From positions 1 to 36,042 of the forward strand of contig JAMQCK010000224.1 of assembly GCA_024196135.1 (NCBI GenBank): 36,042 nt of DNA, read 5' to 3'. The notes below the pieces were generated by a model. That model did no database searches, was not told where the DNA came from, and saw only the letters and a program-made list of their open reading frames with translations. Position numbers and translations under genes: made by a program. Below, one piece after another: positions 21,999 through 32,524 of this stretch; the stretch's first letter is position 1; each line of letters opens with the position of its first letter. This DNA is from Pleurotus ostreatus/Saccharomyces cerevisiae fusant (taxonomy: Eukaryota > Opisthokonta).

Positions 21999-22416
21999 TG
22001 ATGAAAAGCGGAGAGCGGGAGGTCGAACAGGACTGAGTCCAAGTCGTGGGGCGAAGGCAAGCACGTGTCATCGGTGATGCATTGATGTCCGAGCGCGGAC
22101 GGTGATGCGCCCACGCAATAACATGGCCTTTGCTTCCTGACTTCATGGTCATTCCTCAGCGAAGGCGCAGCGTCGCAGTATCGCTGCACGGACTCCGAGA
22201 ATATCGGATTGTCTGCAACAATCCTCAATTAAATCAAGTGCAAGCTAGTCCAGAGCATCGGTATGCGACGCAATATATTAGCTAGGCTTGAGGCCACCCT
22301 CTGCAACTATCTTGACGTGGTTGTCGGTAAACGATTCGGCCCCACCACCGTGTGAGACGCTCAAAGAGCGGCAGGACGAATGGAAGGCACCGAAGAGACT
22401 TGTCATCCCAGCTGTA
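21999..22416. other. Upstream of kinase paralog B
   Basis: Intergenic DNA to the left transposon end. No gene or repeat was recognised. Confidence 0.4.
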
Positions 22417-23058
22417 CAGTTGGGGACAACCAAAGTCGACAATTTCAGGTACTTTGCCGGAAAACTTCGGACTTTGCGGAAAACGACGCCTTTCGATGAG
22501 GGGAGTGTCCTAAATAAATTTCAGACCGAACGACTCCGCCGTTGGCCCACAAATCGCGATTTATTGGTCGAGGGGGCCCAAAATATTGGCCACCCCTCAT
22601 TTCTGCCCCTAAATTCAAGTAAAAATGATTTTCAAACGCCTTTCGCCCATGCCTTTCTGTTTACGCGGTCGAAAAGTGACCGGAGCAATGCCGAAAAGCG
22701 CTCAGAATAATAAAAGTGCGTGACGTTATGCGGGTCTGTCACACCATCGTTACAGTGACGGTAGCGGGGGATGGTCCGCACCTTGCTCGCGAGCTAGATT
22801 GCGCAAGCTGGCGTGGCATCGGGATGGTCCATGGTCCATATCTACGATATTCTTTCACTTTGAGCGCTGCCGGCACTTGCCGAACGCCGTTGAAACTGGC
22901 CAAAAAATTGGCCACCCCCGAAAAGTGGTCCTAAAATCGCGGAAAAATCGTTTTTGGGCCTTTTGAGCTCTTCTGAGTTCGTTTCTGAGCTCAGATTCCC
23001 ATCGGATGAATTATTTTATGCTCCGACCCGTTTTGTCGACTTTGGCTGTCCCCAACTG
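22417..23058. mobile_element. Non-autonomous TA-flanked DNA transposon (MITE-like)
   Basis: A 642-base element with terminal inverted repeats of 24 bases: CAGTTGGGGACAACCAAAGT plus CGAC at the left end (22417-22440), and its complement with one mismatch at the right end (23035-23058). It is flanked on both sides by TA (22415-22416 and 23059-23060), the target duplication of the Tc1/mariner/pogo superfamily. The interior has no credible transposase frame. It does contain diverged subterminal repeats, for example an ATTGGCCACCCC motif near 22585-22596 and again near 22907-22918. The right end is 141 bases before the start of the membrane-protein gene at 23200. Confidence 0.88.
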
Positions 23059-23199
23059 TATCACAACCTCGTCATAGGGGAATGCTGCCGGAACATTAGC
23101 GCGGGTTGAAAAGAGGGAACGCGTGTGACGAAGGCCACAGCGCGACCGTCGCCCCCGATCCTGCCTCGACGACCTGCATCTGAGTAGCTGACGACCGCG

Positions 23200-24295
23200 A
23201 TGACTGTACGATTTGCGAACTGGAGGCTGTCCTTCTTTGGTGCGATCCCTCGCTCACGTTTGGCGCCTTGATCTCACTAATTCCCTTCGCGTACGCTGCA
23301 ATGGTCATTCCCTCTCGTCATATACCGCATTGTGCATCGTTCCCAACGCAACTGCAGTTACCATACTGGTATTCTCAGGTGCGTATGCAATATGCTCGAA
23401 TAGCCACCTTACTGACATCCTGCAGCTGTAGCACTGGGTATCTCCGCCTACTTCGCCTCCATCTTCCTTCCCGATCTTCATCGTAAGTCCCCAAGGCATC
23501 AACGCGCTTTGCCCAAGACTAAGCTGCCTCAGATGACTTCACAATCTTCTCCATCATCGTCCCCGTGCTCACGATACTGGTGTTCCTAATCATGTACATC
23601 CTTCGTTCGCCTTTCCTCTCGTTCGCCTCATTTACAGCAATCCAGATTCCAATGGGCCCAGCCTCGGATCGAAGTGCCCGTCTTGTTCATCCTTGGCTGC
23701 TTCTGGCTAGGCGCGTCTACTTCGAAAAATACTATCTACCTTGACTGAACGTCCCCTTTAGCCGAAGCCGCTTGGGCAACGTATGTCTGATCGTCAATGA
23801 GTCGGCGAGCGATCCATCTAATCGCTGTCGCAGAGATGCGATTGGAAACACTCAGTGCGACGGCCTCGGCGGGCAGACGATCGAGACACGAAAGGGCAGC
23901 GGTGCGTCGCCTCTCTTCCTGCGGGCATTCCCGTCGGAAGCTGAACAGTCTACAGTGAGCGCCAAAGGCTATTGTTGCCAAATGAAGGTCCTGCAGGCGT
24001 TCTCTTGGATGAACTTCTGCCTTTTTGCCATCGCGTTCTACATTATACTGCGCCTCGTCTCGCAGGCGGAACAGTTTGGCCGTCCGGATGCGTGGATCGC
24101 GCCTATCCGCGGTACGTACTGGCCTCTGAGGCTTCCATCCTCATGCTCCCTTGCTCGTCCGTTTCGTCCCAATATTGTGGTTCTGACCTGCGCTCCGCAG
24201 AACTAGGATGGTTTGGGGAATACCCAGGCTACTATCCCACCGGCGGCGGCGACCCACAATCCCGCCGCGCAGGGTATGCCACCGATGGGCGGTAA
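23200..24295 (+). CDS. Four-helix membrane protein (MARVEL-like)
   Basis: Nine-exon membrane protein of a common basidiomycete MARVEL-like family of unknown role. Exons are 23200-23239, 23358-23378, 23426-23482, 23533-23593, 23646-23710, 23762-23780, 23834-23901, 23956-24111 and 24201-24295, giving 193 residues. Four hydrophobic helices are evident: VTILVFSAVALGISAYF, TIFSIIVPVLTILVFLI, PVLFILGCFWLAEAAW and FSWMNFCLFAIAFYIILRLV. Conserved family segments are FQWAQPRIEVP, the GYCCQMKVLQAFSW stretch and ELGWFGEYPGYYP. The first intron (118 bases) has no AG before its acceptor. The intron after 23710 must be GC-AG to keep the frame. A Gln/Tyr/Pro-rich tail typical of such proteins continues in a shifted frame to a stop at 24464, so the true C-terminus may be longer. 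Confidence 0.78.
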
Positions 24296-24464
24296 CTATC
24301 AACCCCAGCAAGGCGCCTACCAGCAGCGGCAGCAGCCGTACACGTCCGACGGGTGGCCTTACGGCCAGATGATGCAGCCAGCGCCTGGCACCGCACTCGT
24401 TATACAGCCGGGCATCAATGGCGCCCCGCCTACCTTTACTCAAGTTCCTGCGAACACCGTGTAG

Positions 24465-24753
24465 AATATGCCTCTGTAGTTCCACCGGCTAAAGTGTCAT
24501 CTACTGCGATACCTCCCTACCTCACCTGCTCTACAACTCACGATACACAATGTACGACGCTTACGCTCGCGCTGCGAATGTATTACCCGTCTCCGATTTG
24601 ATAGTCACGCCGCGATAGATGACAATGCGTACGCATTGTTATTATTATTATCGAGATGGCTTTTGCCACCCCTGACCCATCCAACCATTTCCTTCTCGAG
24701 AGCACAAAACAGAAATAAAGACAAATTTACACCTTGGTGCCACCATCCGTTCC
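24465..24753. other. Short gap between convergent genes
   Basis: 3' flanks of the membrane-protein gene and the ELL-like gene. A short TTATTATTATTAT microsatellite lies at about 24638-24651. No gene was recognised. Confidence 0.5.
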
Positions 24754-27144
24754 TCACGCCGCCGCAGGCGCCAGCTTCGTATACTGCTTCTCCAGCTCCA
24801 GCAGCTCACTGCGCAACCGCAGATGGTTCGCATGCAGCGCCTTCCCCTCGCCCTCGCTCAGCAGCCCGTCCTCGTCCACCGACTCGTCCGACGCCGCGTC
24901 GAGCAGGCGCTGGATGATCGCCCGCTGCTTGCGGTCCGCCATCGCGACCGGGTAGTACTCCATGAACTTCGCCTGGTACTCCTCCTGCAGGCCGTCCGCG
25001 GTTGGGGGCCGGCTCTTGCGTGGTTTGGGCGTGGGACGGGGGCTGGCGCGCTCCCTTCTTTCGTCTCTGTCCCTGTCCCTGCTACGATCCCTGCCACGAT
25101 CCCTGTCTCGCTCTCGCTCCTTCTCCTTTGCGAGCGCCTTCTTTTTCGCGGGCCGCTGCATCTCGCGCTCGCTTGGGTCCTCGCCCTCTTCCTCGGATGA
25201 GGTGAAGTGCGGGGTGGACGCGCGGCGGCGCTTGTGCGACGAGCTTGAGGACGTGCTCTGTTCGGAGGCGAGGCGGGCGGGCGGAACGGGGCGCTCTTTC
25301 TTCTGGATGCGCCCCAGGGCGGCGAGGTTATCGCGTTCGGGGTTCCGCGAGCGCGCGGGAGGTGGTGGCAGGGGCACAGGCGAATCGCTGCGCTTAACCT
25401 TCACGGGCGGGTCGGACTTTTTGGTCGGGGCGGAGGGGCGAGAGGTGCCCTCGGCGACCTTGCGCCGCTTGGCGCGCTGCCGCTCGTCCTCGCTGTCCGA
25501 GTCTGAGTAGTCGTAGCGGGCGGGGACCTTGCGCTTGGTGGTGAGCTTCTTTGGAGGCGTCTCCTCCTCTTCGCGCTTCATCGCGTGGCGACGGACGTCG
25601 TCGGCGGGCTTCTTCGACTCGGCCTCTCGCGGACGGCTAGAGCTGGACGCGGTAGGTGCTCGCTCCTTGCTATCGGTGCGAGAGCGAGCGGGCTGCGAGG
25701 AAGAGGACGCTGTGCGGTCGCGGTCGCGAGGCTGTGGCGTCGGTGTATGGTGCGCAGATGAAGAGCGAGAAGGCTCGGTGCTACTTGGACGAGCAGCAGC
25801 CGGTGCCTTTGAGGTAGAGGCCCGCATTGCAGGGCTGACCGCAGGCAGCTCGTCCCGCTTGTCAGACGAAGTCGAAGTAGGCGTGCGCAGAGGAGGAGTC
25901 AAGCTCTTCGGGGCTTTATACCCAGAGCCGGGTCTGCGCGCGGTCGCGGTTGACAGAGCCTCCACGCGCGCAGGGCGAGGAGGCTCCGCAGGAAGAGGCG
26001 TCGAAGAAGACTTCGGCAATTCTTTCGGCTTTGAAAGGCCTGCAGGGCTAGGAACAGAAGGCGGACGACGCTCGTCTTTCATCATGATCTCCTTTGTCTC
26101 GGGCTTCGCGCGCGGCTTCTTTTCCTTTGTGGCGGTGGACCGCTTGACCTCCGGGGCTGGAGGTTTGGCGGGGAGAGGATGCCTTGCGGCTGACGTCGAT
26201 GCTGCTGGGGCAGGAGGTGGCGGCGGCATCGGCTTTGGCGCTGGCTTGGGTGGGGAGAGATTCTCCCACCGGGGATCACTTTCGGGTATCTTCAATGCTT
26301 TAAACGCCGCAGTCGCTTTGCGAAGCGCCTGCTGGCGATCTGCCTCGGTGCGGCACTTGTATGGTTGCACTTCGAGCCAGCCCTTGTTACTGAGCCGCCA
26401 GAGACCATCCCTGGCCTCTGCGACATCCTGCATGATAGTGCGGACGTCGCCCCTCTTCCTGTCGTCTGACACTGAGCCACAAACGAGTTTCACGAGCTCG
26501 TCAGCGGTGCGTGCCGCACTGGCGAGACACTGCACGACACGGTGACGGAGGCCAGGGTCGATAGCGGATAGCGGGCGGGAAGGCGGGGGAAGTGGTTGGG
26601 CAGGCTGAGTACCGGATGATCGAGGAGTGGAAGATGAAGCGACCTGCTTCCGCGCGGCAGGCTTCGCCTTCTTTGCGGCAGTCGTGCTAGTAGACAAGGG
26701 GGGATCATCGAGCATGACGACCTTGCGCTCTTGTCGCTGCTTGTTGGCCTCCTCAGTCGCTACGCGGAGTTTCTTAGCCGCTTCATCGAGACTGGCCGCG
26801 CTGACGGTGAAGCGATGGGAGATATCGGCGTAGTGCTTGAGCGACCTGTCTCGATGCTGGGGCATCTGCATGAAGAGCTCGTGCGGGCTCTGCTCCTTGG
26901 CCAGGGAGAGGCCGAAGCACTGGTCATTGACGTAGATACCCTAGTACAGCATTAAGTCGGCGCTTTAGCGGGGTGCATGCAGACACACCTGGTTCGGGGT
27001 ATTGAACTCAAAGGATAGATTTGCGGGATTGGCCATGAGGGCCTCGATGAGGTCCTCGGACATCCTGAGGGTGATTGCATGCTTGTTTCTGACCTCCGCC
27101 GTGTTGGGCTTGACGGCGATCTGCTGGTTTTCTGGCAACGGCAT
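24754..27144 (-). CDS. ELL-like RNA polymerase II elongation factor
   Basis: Probable fungal ELL, a nuclear factor that stimulates RNA polymerase II elongation with its partner EAF. Two exons (27144-26989 and 26940-24754) give 780 residues. The N-terminal part reads MPLPENQQIAVKPN and resembles the ELL N-terminal domain. A winged-helix-like segment follows at about residues 176-246 (RHRVVQCLASAARTADELVK and GLWRLSNKGWLEVQPY). Residues about 280-690 are a long disordered Pro/Ser/Arg/Lys-rich region with Arg-Asp-Arg-Asp runs. The last 80 residues (EEYQAKFMEYYPVAMADRKQ and LHANHLRLRSELLELEKQYT) match the helical occludin-homology end of ELL. The start is the ATG at 27144; upstream codons in frame lack another ATG. 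Overall order and length fit ELL proteins. The assignment is by domain order and needs a profile search to be firm. Confidence 0.75.
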
Positions 27145-27628
27145 GGTGGGAGGAAGAGAAGAGCGGGTGAGTTTGTGGCGGTGGGGACCCACAGACGCGT
27201 CAGCCGGGGAGGACTCTGGGGACTCGACCGTCCGACGGTGACGGCGGGACGACGGGACTAATTCTCAATTCGGAATCCGCACAATAGCACACGCCCCAAA
27301 CACACGTCAACATGCCCCCGGATCAATGCTCGGTGCCTCGGCACCATTTATGCCTTGTCCTCGTCCATAAACGCTGCAATCAGGTCTCGCGCCTGCGGTG
27401 CTGGACTCATTGTATCGCGCGGTTGGTGCCTTTACGAACGCTTCAATATGTGGGGATGCTGCGTGGGGACGAAGGAAAAAAGAGAGAATTGGCGTGCTTT
27501 GTTGTCCTGAGGCGTTGGCCAAAGTGATATGGCAAGTCACGTTGCCCAACCCCATGGCTCGCACCGTCATCGAGCATCATACTACTATGAATCATAGTGC
27601 ATTTACTGCGAAGGATTCAAAGAAATAG
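27145..27628. other. Region upstream of ELL-like gene
   Basis: Intergenic DNA between divergent genes. No TATA box or repeat was found that I would assign. Confidence 0.4.
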
Positions 27629-29259
27629 CATGCCTGGTATTTATCCGTCTCGCTCTATTGCACAATCGTTGATTCAAGCTCACAAGATGATGGCATTCGG
27701 CGTCGTTCCGATTGCGATGGAGACCAAGAGCTCGCTTGCTCTTACCTAAAGTCGACAGATCTCAGCCTTTTGCGATCTCCTTACACACCCTCTTCCGAAG
27801 AGGTGAAGCTCATAGAGCTCGACATCGCGGCGCTGGACGCATCCTTAGCCGCCGTCAATGTCGAGATAACGTCCAATCCTGCTCATGCCCCATCTCTCGA
27901 GCGCAATCGCGGGCAGCTTATCGAGCGCCGGCGTCGCAAGCAGGCTCTGAAAGCTCCCATACGGCGCCTGCCTACGGAGCTTCTTGAGCTGATCATACGT
28001 GCCGCCGTTCCCGACGACTGGACGACCGCCATCGAGACCACGCCGCGTTTCCCACTCTTGAAGTCCTGCTACCGATTGCGCGCCATCGGGCTCGTCATGC
28101 TGGACCTCTGGTGCACGGTCGTCCGTCGTTGCATAGGACCTGGTTATGACTTCTACGAGGAGGACAGACAATGGCTCGCCGGTATATGGATCGCGCAGAG
28201 CCCCTACCGATACACCTCGTCGACCCGATGGAGGCACCTTACCGCTATCCGGATCCCCACTTTGACCAGTGGATGGTAGTACACACGGCTCGCTTTCAGA
28301 GCTTCGAATGGGCTGTTGACCTCTCCAGCCTTTCCTCAACCAAGGTGGCCGCGCCGTTCTTAAAGTCGGCGACGTTTCATGCCTGTCTGCCTATGTGGGC
28401 CCGTGCGGTGACCACTTGCGGCCTCCTCGCCTTGATCGAAGCGCCGTGCTTGCGAAAAGTCACGTTGACATACCTTCTCCCATCGGTCACCGACCTTCCG
28501 TGGGCGCAGCTGACGCATCTCACTTTGCGTCTCACCCGTATGCCACCCAATGACCTAGCGGTGCTTCGGTCCTGCACTTCTCTGTTTATGCTCGACACGA
28601 ATATTTCTGCCAACTTCGGGGTGCCTGCGTCGCCCATGCTTGTTCTCCAGGATTTGCACACCTTGAAAGTGGCAAAACATGGGTATCTACTCACGACCTT
28701 CATTTGTGCCCCCAGATTGGCCAATCTATGCATCGAATGGGGCAACAATTCGGACTCGACGTTGTATTCGCGCCCCATAACTCATATATCGACATGGCTT
28801 CGCTCGTCCGTGTCCTCTTCCATCCGCACTTTGACCCTCAAGGGAAGATGGTACGACGCTTGCTTTGAACAAACCAGAAACCTCTTCCGCCTCGTCCCTG
28901 CAGTCGAACGCCTCATCCTCGATTACTATTTCCTTGCCATCGGTCCGGATCTGCCGTATGGTCTGCGGAGACAGGAAGCGGTGGCGTTCCTGGATGACGC
29001 TGCCATCCTCCCCAATCTCAAGCACTTGACCTTCGTTGAGAGCAGCTACGCGGCATGCGGGACGACTGGGATTGAGGAGCCGCTGACGAGGTTCGCGCTG
29101 GCTCGGTGGGCGAATGGTGGGGAGCGGCTTGTGGAGCGTCTGTGCCTGCGCTCGGTGGGGTGCGAGCGGGCGGGGAACTGTAGGTGTGTCCTTGGGCAAC
29201 AGTGGATGGAGACGCTGAATGAGGGGGGAATTCTTGTGGATCGGTCGACCTGCAGATAG
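27629..29259 (+). CDS. F-box-like protein with frame break
   Basis: F-box protein of the expanded basidiomycete type, likely a substrate receptor for SCF ubiquitin ligases. The first open part (27629-28180) holds a heptad-like region (EEVKLIELDIAALDASLAAV) and the F-box core IRRLPTELLELIIRAAVP. The second part (28171-29259) gives about 350 residues of Leu-rich sequence with spaced hydrophobic repeats (PWAQLTHLTLRLTR, LPNLKHLTFVESS), as in LRR-like F-box tails. The two parts are in different frames. They join naturally if one base is missing near 28178-28182 (QWLA then RYMDRAEPLPIHL). A 50-base intron at 28118-28167 would also restore the frame but has a poor donor and deletes expected sequence. 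No in-frame ATG is present at the 5' end. It may be a recent pseudogene. Confidence 0.65.
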
Positions 29260-29351
29260 CCGTCTGTGCGCCGGGACACTCAGTCGTAGGCTCATGTATT
29301 CTCTGACATTCTCAACGTGACGAGTGCTGTGTTGGTCTGTACATACTATAC

Positions 29352-31590
29352 CTACATATTTTGCTCTACGCTTTCACGTATCATCCTAACGGCGTCCTCA
29401 CTGCGCGGTACAAAGCTACACTCGAACGCTTCGGGGGATCTGTCCGGAATAAGCTATCAGACTGCCTTCAGCAGCGATGAAGACGTACTGCAGCGTAGAT
29501 GACTTGTATTCACGCCTTGGCCGGATGATTGTTCCATCCGGCCGCTTGGTTTTCTCGATGTCGTACACGCGCAAGGTGGATGCGATGGTCAGCCAGATGG
29601 ACGCGAGCGCCATGTGTTTGCCTGGGCAGACGCGTCGTCCGAACTGGTGAAGGGTGTCAGCGGAAACCGCCGGTGGATGAGCAGAGACCCGTACCCCAAA
29701 GACAAAGGATGTGGGGTCACGAATTGCATGGTTGAGCTTGCCGTCCACGGTCAAGAACCTCTCTGGCTTGTAGATATATGGTTCGGGGTACGCCAGCTAT
29801 GCAGATGATGTCGATGGAAGTGATACCCTTTTAACGAGGTACATACCTCGTCGTGCGCCATGGCCCTGAGCAAAAACATGAGAGACAGACGACGCCAAAC
29901 AGGAAGATGATCCTCACCAGACGTTAGGTATCACGACGCTGCCCCTCGGGATGGTAAACCCGCGATAGACGTCGTCCGTCTCTCCTGTATGCTGATGTGG
30001 TACAGCCTACACAAAAGTGAGGAATCGCAGTCAGATACACGAACGAAGGGAAGTCCCACCACTGGCGCTGCCGGATACATTCGCAGGGTCTCCTTCACGA
30101 CTGCTGTAGTGTACGGTAGCCGTTCCTCGTCGTCGAACTCGGGTAGCCGACCTGGCTCGAGTACGCTATCCAGCTCGAGTTGTGCGCGCTTTGCGATTCC
30201 GGAATTCTCCAGCATGTGGAGGGTGAAGCTGAGGAGGGTTGCCACGGTCTGAAAGTCAAGGTGAGCTGACTGGCTGCATGCAGGAGGGACGGAATGGACG
30301 GACTGTGTCCATTGCGCCGATGTACATGATGGCGGCGGTGTTCTTCACGATTTCCTCTTGAGCGGGGCCACCTTTTGCGTGAGCTTTCTCCAGCGATAAC
30401 GAGACGAAGGAGCTTCGGGCATGGTCGGACGCCTGGAGCGAATCGTCAGATAACGGTCACAATGGCGCATCAAAGAGGCCTATCATGCGTCGCATCGTCT
30501 CCTCGAAGGGCGCGTTCACCATCTCTTCTGTCGCTGGCCTCCATTTACGAGCGTGCTTCTTGAATCCTGTGCCTGGAAGCACGGATAAGACTGAGCAGAT
30601 CCTATGTGACGAGCGTCAAATATACGTACCAGGCATCCACTCAGGCAAATGCATCATCATAGGGAAGATATTGACCAAGTACGAGTTCGGAACGGCCGCG
30701 ATGGCGCCTGCGTTGAAGGCGCGGTCGGCGACCTGAGTGTATGGGTCGTTCTCGGGGAGAGCGTCGATTCCGTAGGTGATGTCCATAATGGTAGAGGCGA
30801 CCATGCTTGTGTGCGTTGGGATATTGTAGGGAGGATATACGGGGAGGATTGTTGACTCACAAGCGTAATTCTTTGCGAAGGTCGGAAGACGATGAGTCCA
30901 GCATGCGTCGAAGGAACGTGTGCGTGGCTCTTTGCTGACGAGGGCGGAAGCGGCGGACGGTGTCAACGTTAAAGAAGCTGTGGAAGGCGCGTCTGTGCTC
31001 GCGCCTTAAGGAGGTCAGCATGGGTTACGTGTGTATACACAGACGCTACGCACCATCGTGGCCCTTTCTCACGACAGTCAGGTGAAAGGATAGCAAGCTA
31101 CCTCGACAAGCTACATACCGTACTTCATGGACGTGATCTGGAATTCCCATCCCATGAGATCCAACATGGGGGTGTCGGCGCTTCGGAGATACTGTATGTT
31201 AGTACATTCTAGGCGAAAGGGAGTGCCAGCGTACATACCGACTGGAGTACTCGCTTGACCGCCTCTCGAGCAAGTCGTAGCAAGCCTCGAAGGAGTGCAG
31301 TACGACAACCGACATGCCGCCGACGTCGAGATGGACGATATCGGAGCCTTGTGCAGAGTCGGCACCGCGTCAGTGCTGATAAGCAGTTCAGACGTACCGA
31401 ACTTCTTCGACCACTCGGCATACTTGAGCCATTGAAAGTCGACAGGGACGTCGAAGAGATTGCCAATGATGGGGAGGCCTGGCGGTCCCGGTGGAAAGAG
31501 CTTGCCTGACTCGCGTCTTCGGCGCACATACAGGTAGGCTGTAATGAACAGAGCCGCCGCGATAACGAAGGTGGGAAGAGGGGCAGTCAT
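29352..31590 (-). CDS. Cytochrome P450 monooxygenase 2
   Basis: Second microsomal P450, of the type often annotated as O-methylsterigmatocystin oxidoreductase-like in basidiomycetes; substrate unknown. Fourteen exons (31590-31398, 31347-31239, 31180-31119, 31063-31054, 31004-30861, 30805-30630, 30572-30484, 30432-30304, 30248-30045, 29991-29918, 29865-29847, 29796-29695, 29643-29489, 29439-29352) give 517 residues. Motifs are the membrane anchor, the PPGPPGLPIIGN hinge, C-helix YGPRWREHRRAFH, I-helix YIGAMDTT near residue 303, ExxR KETLR at 357-360, and haem loop FGRRVCPG with Cys443. The start at 31590 is preferred over an upstream ATG because a TATA element lies just before it. Exon 4 is only 10 bases. 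The donor of intron 7 (30483) reads AT instead of GT. If it is not spliced, the protein ends early. Confidence 0.93.
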
Positions 31591-31628
31591 GGAGGGCGCG
31601 GATACGTAGGGCTGACGAAAGGTCAGCA

Positions 31629-31636
31629 CTATATAG
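31629..31636 (-). promoter_or_regulatory. TATA box of P450-2
   Basis: The palindromic CTATATAG lies about 40 bases upstream of the ATG at 31590, the usual TATA-to-start distance for a short leader. It argues against the upstream in-frame ATG at 31656. Confidence 0.5.
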
Positions 31637-32329
31637 CCTGAGGATGGAAGCCCCATTTACTTGCCTTCGTGTCATTGACGAGCAGATGACCTGGCGCAGC
31701 GGTCCGTATGATAGATTGTGCTGACGAAGGGTACAACCTCACGGCATCTCATATCTATTCTCGCCGACAACATTTGACAGAGATACCTACGCCTGCGCGA
31801 AGGCACAACTTCCGGACGTGATTGCGACTCCTGGAGAAGCCAGTTGTGCTGTGAAGGCTCGTGGGTCAAAGAGTGACCTGGAAAATCTGCTCTTTGTTAG
31901 AGATGCACCTCGCAGGCGGACGGCGAAGGTGCTTACCCAGAACTGGCGACAGCTTTGCTGCATTGTCATGTATCTCCACGGTACAAAGAATTCTGCGAGC
32001 GATAGCATTCTACTTCGGATCAGGTGGACTCAACGCGAGCTAGTGAGTGCAATGTTTGCATACTTGCGTATCGCAGTGGCAGCCGGAGCGAGGAAACAAG
32101 CGCAGATTCTCATGCACAGAATGCTCAAGCTGCATAGGCAATAGCACCAAACGTCATCGGAGAAGCATTAGGTGAGAGCGCCCGTCCGGAGCTCCAGCCG
32201 GAGCTGGAGGAAAATGGAACTCTACCAGCGAGTACTACTGGGCTGATTAACACGGTTGGGTTCGAGGAATTTAGGGCCTTAGGCGCGAGTGCAGAGTAGA
32301 ATGCAGCTGCGCCATGTATTATCATGATC

Positions 32330-32367
32330 CTGTATTCCGATATCCTTTCTGTATTCCGATATCCTTT
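32330..32367. repeat. Perfect 19-base tandem duplication
   Basis: CTGTATTCCGATATCCTTT occurs twice in direct succession (32330-32348 and 32349-32367) with no mismatch, indicating a recent slippage or repair event. Confidence 0.95.
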
Positions 32368-32467
32368 GAAGATCTTCGCTGGTGCGAAATAGACGTGAAC
32401 AGAGTCAAGGAGGGAAGCAAGACATGATTTGTGGCGTGCGACACCGGTGATTCCCGAATCAATGCGC

Positions 32468-32475
32468 GTCACGTG
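32468..32475. promoter_or_regulatory. GTCACGTG element between P450-2 and amidase
   Basis: GTCACGTG matches the RTCACRTG consensus also seen upstream of P450-1 and the 448-residue gene. It lies 459 bases before the amidase start and 878 bases before the P450-2 start. Function is inferred. Confidence 0.3.
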
Positions 32476-32524
32476 GGTAGGATTGTTTTTTTTTTTTTGA
32501 ACTCTGCATTGGGTAGGATTGTTT
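32474..32524. repeat. Poly-T insertion flanked by 15-base direct repeats
   Basis: TGGGTAGGATTGTTT occurs at 32474-32488 and again at 32510-32524. Between them are a run of Ts (13 in total, 32486-32498) and GAACTCTGCAT. On the minus strand this reads as a 12-base remnant followed by poly-A between target-site duplications, the hallmark of a very short 5'-truncated retroposition. Confidence 0.7.

Noticed and set aside
22288..22710. 140-codon frame across the left transposon end
   Set aside because: It crosses the element border and has no transposase motif.
25529..26545. 338-codon plus-strand frame
   Set aside because: Antisense of the ELL-like gene; long only because of high GC and the Pro/Arg-rich coding strand.
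31591..31656. Upstream ATG of P450-2 at 31656
   Set aside because: It lies beyond a TATA element and adds residues that precede the membrane anchor; the ATG at 31590 fits the family start.
32085..32140. P450 K-helix-like HENLRLFPR on the minus strand
   Set aside because: One short match without I-helix or haem loop; could be a relic of another P450 but too little to call.
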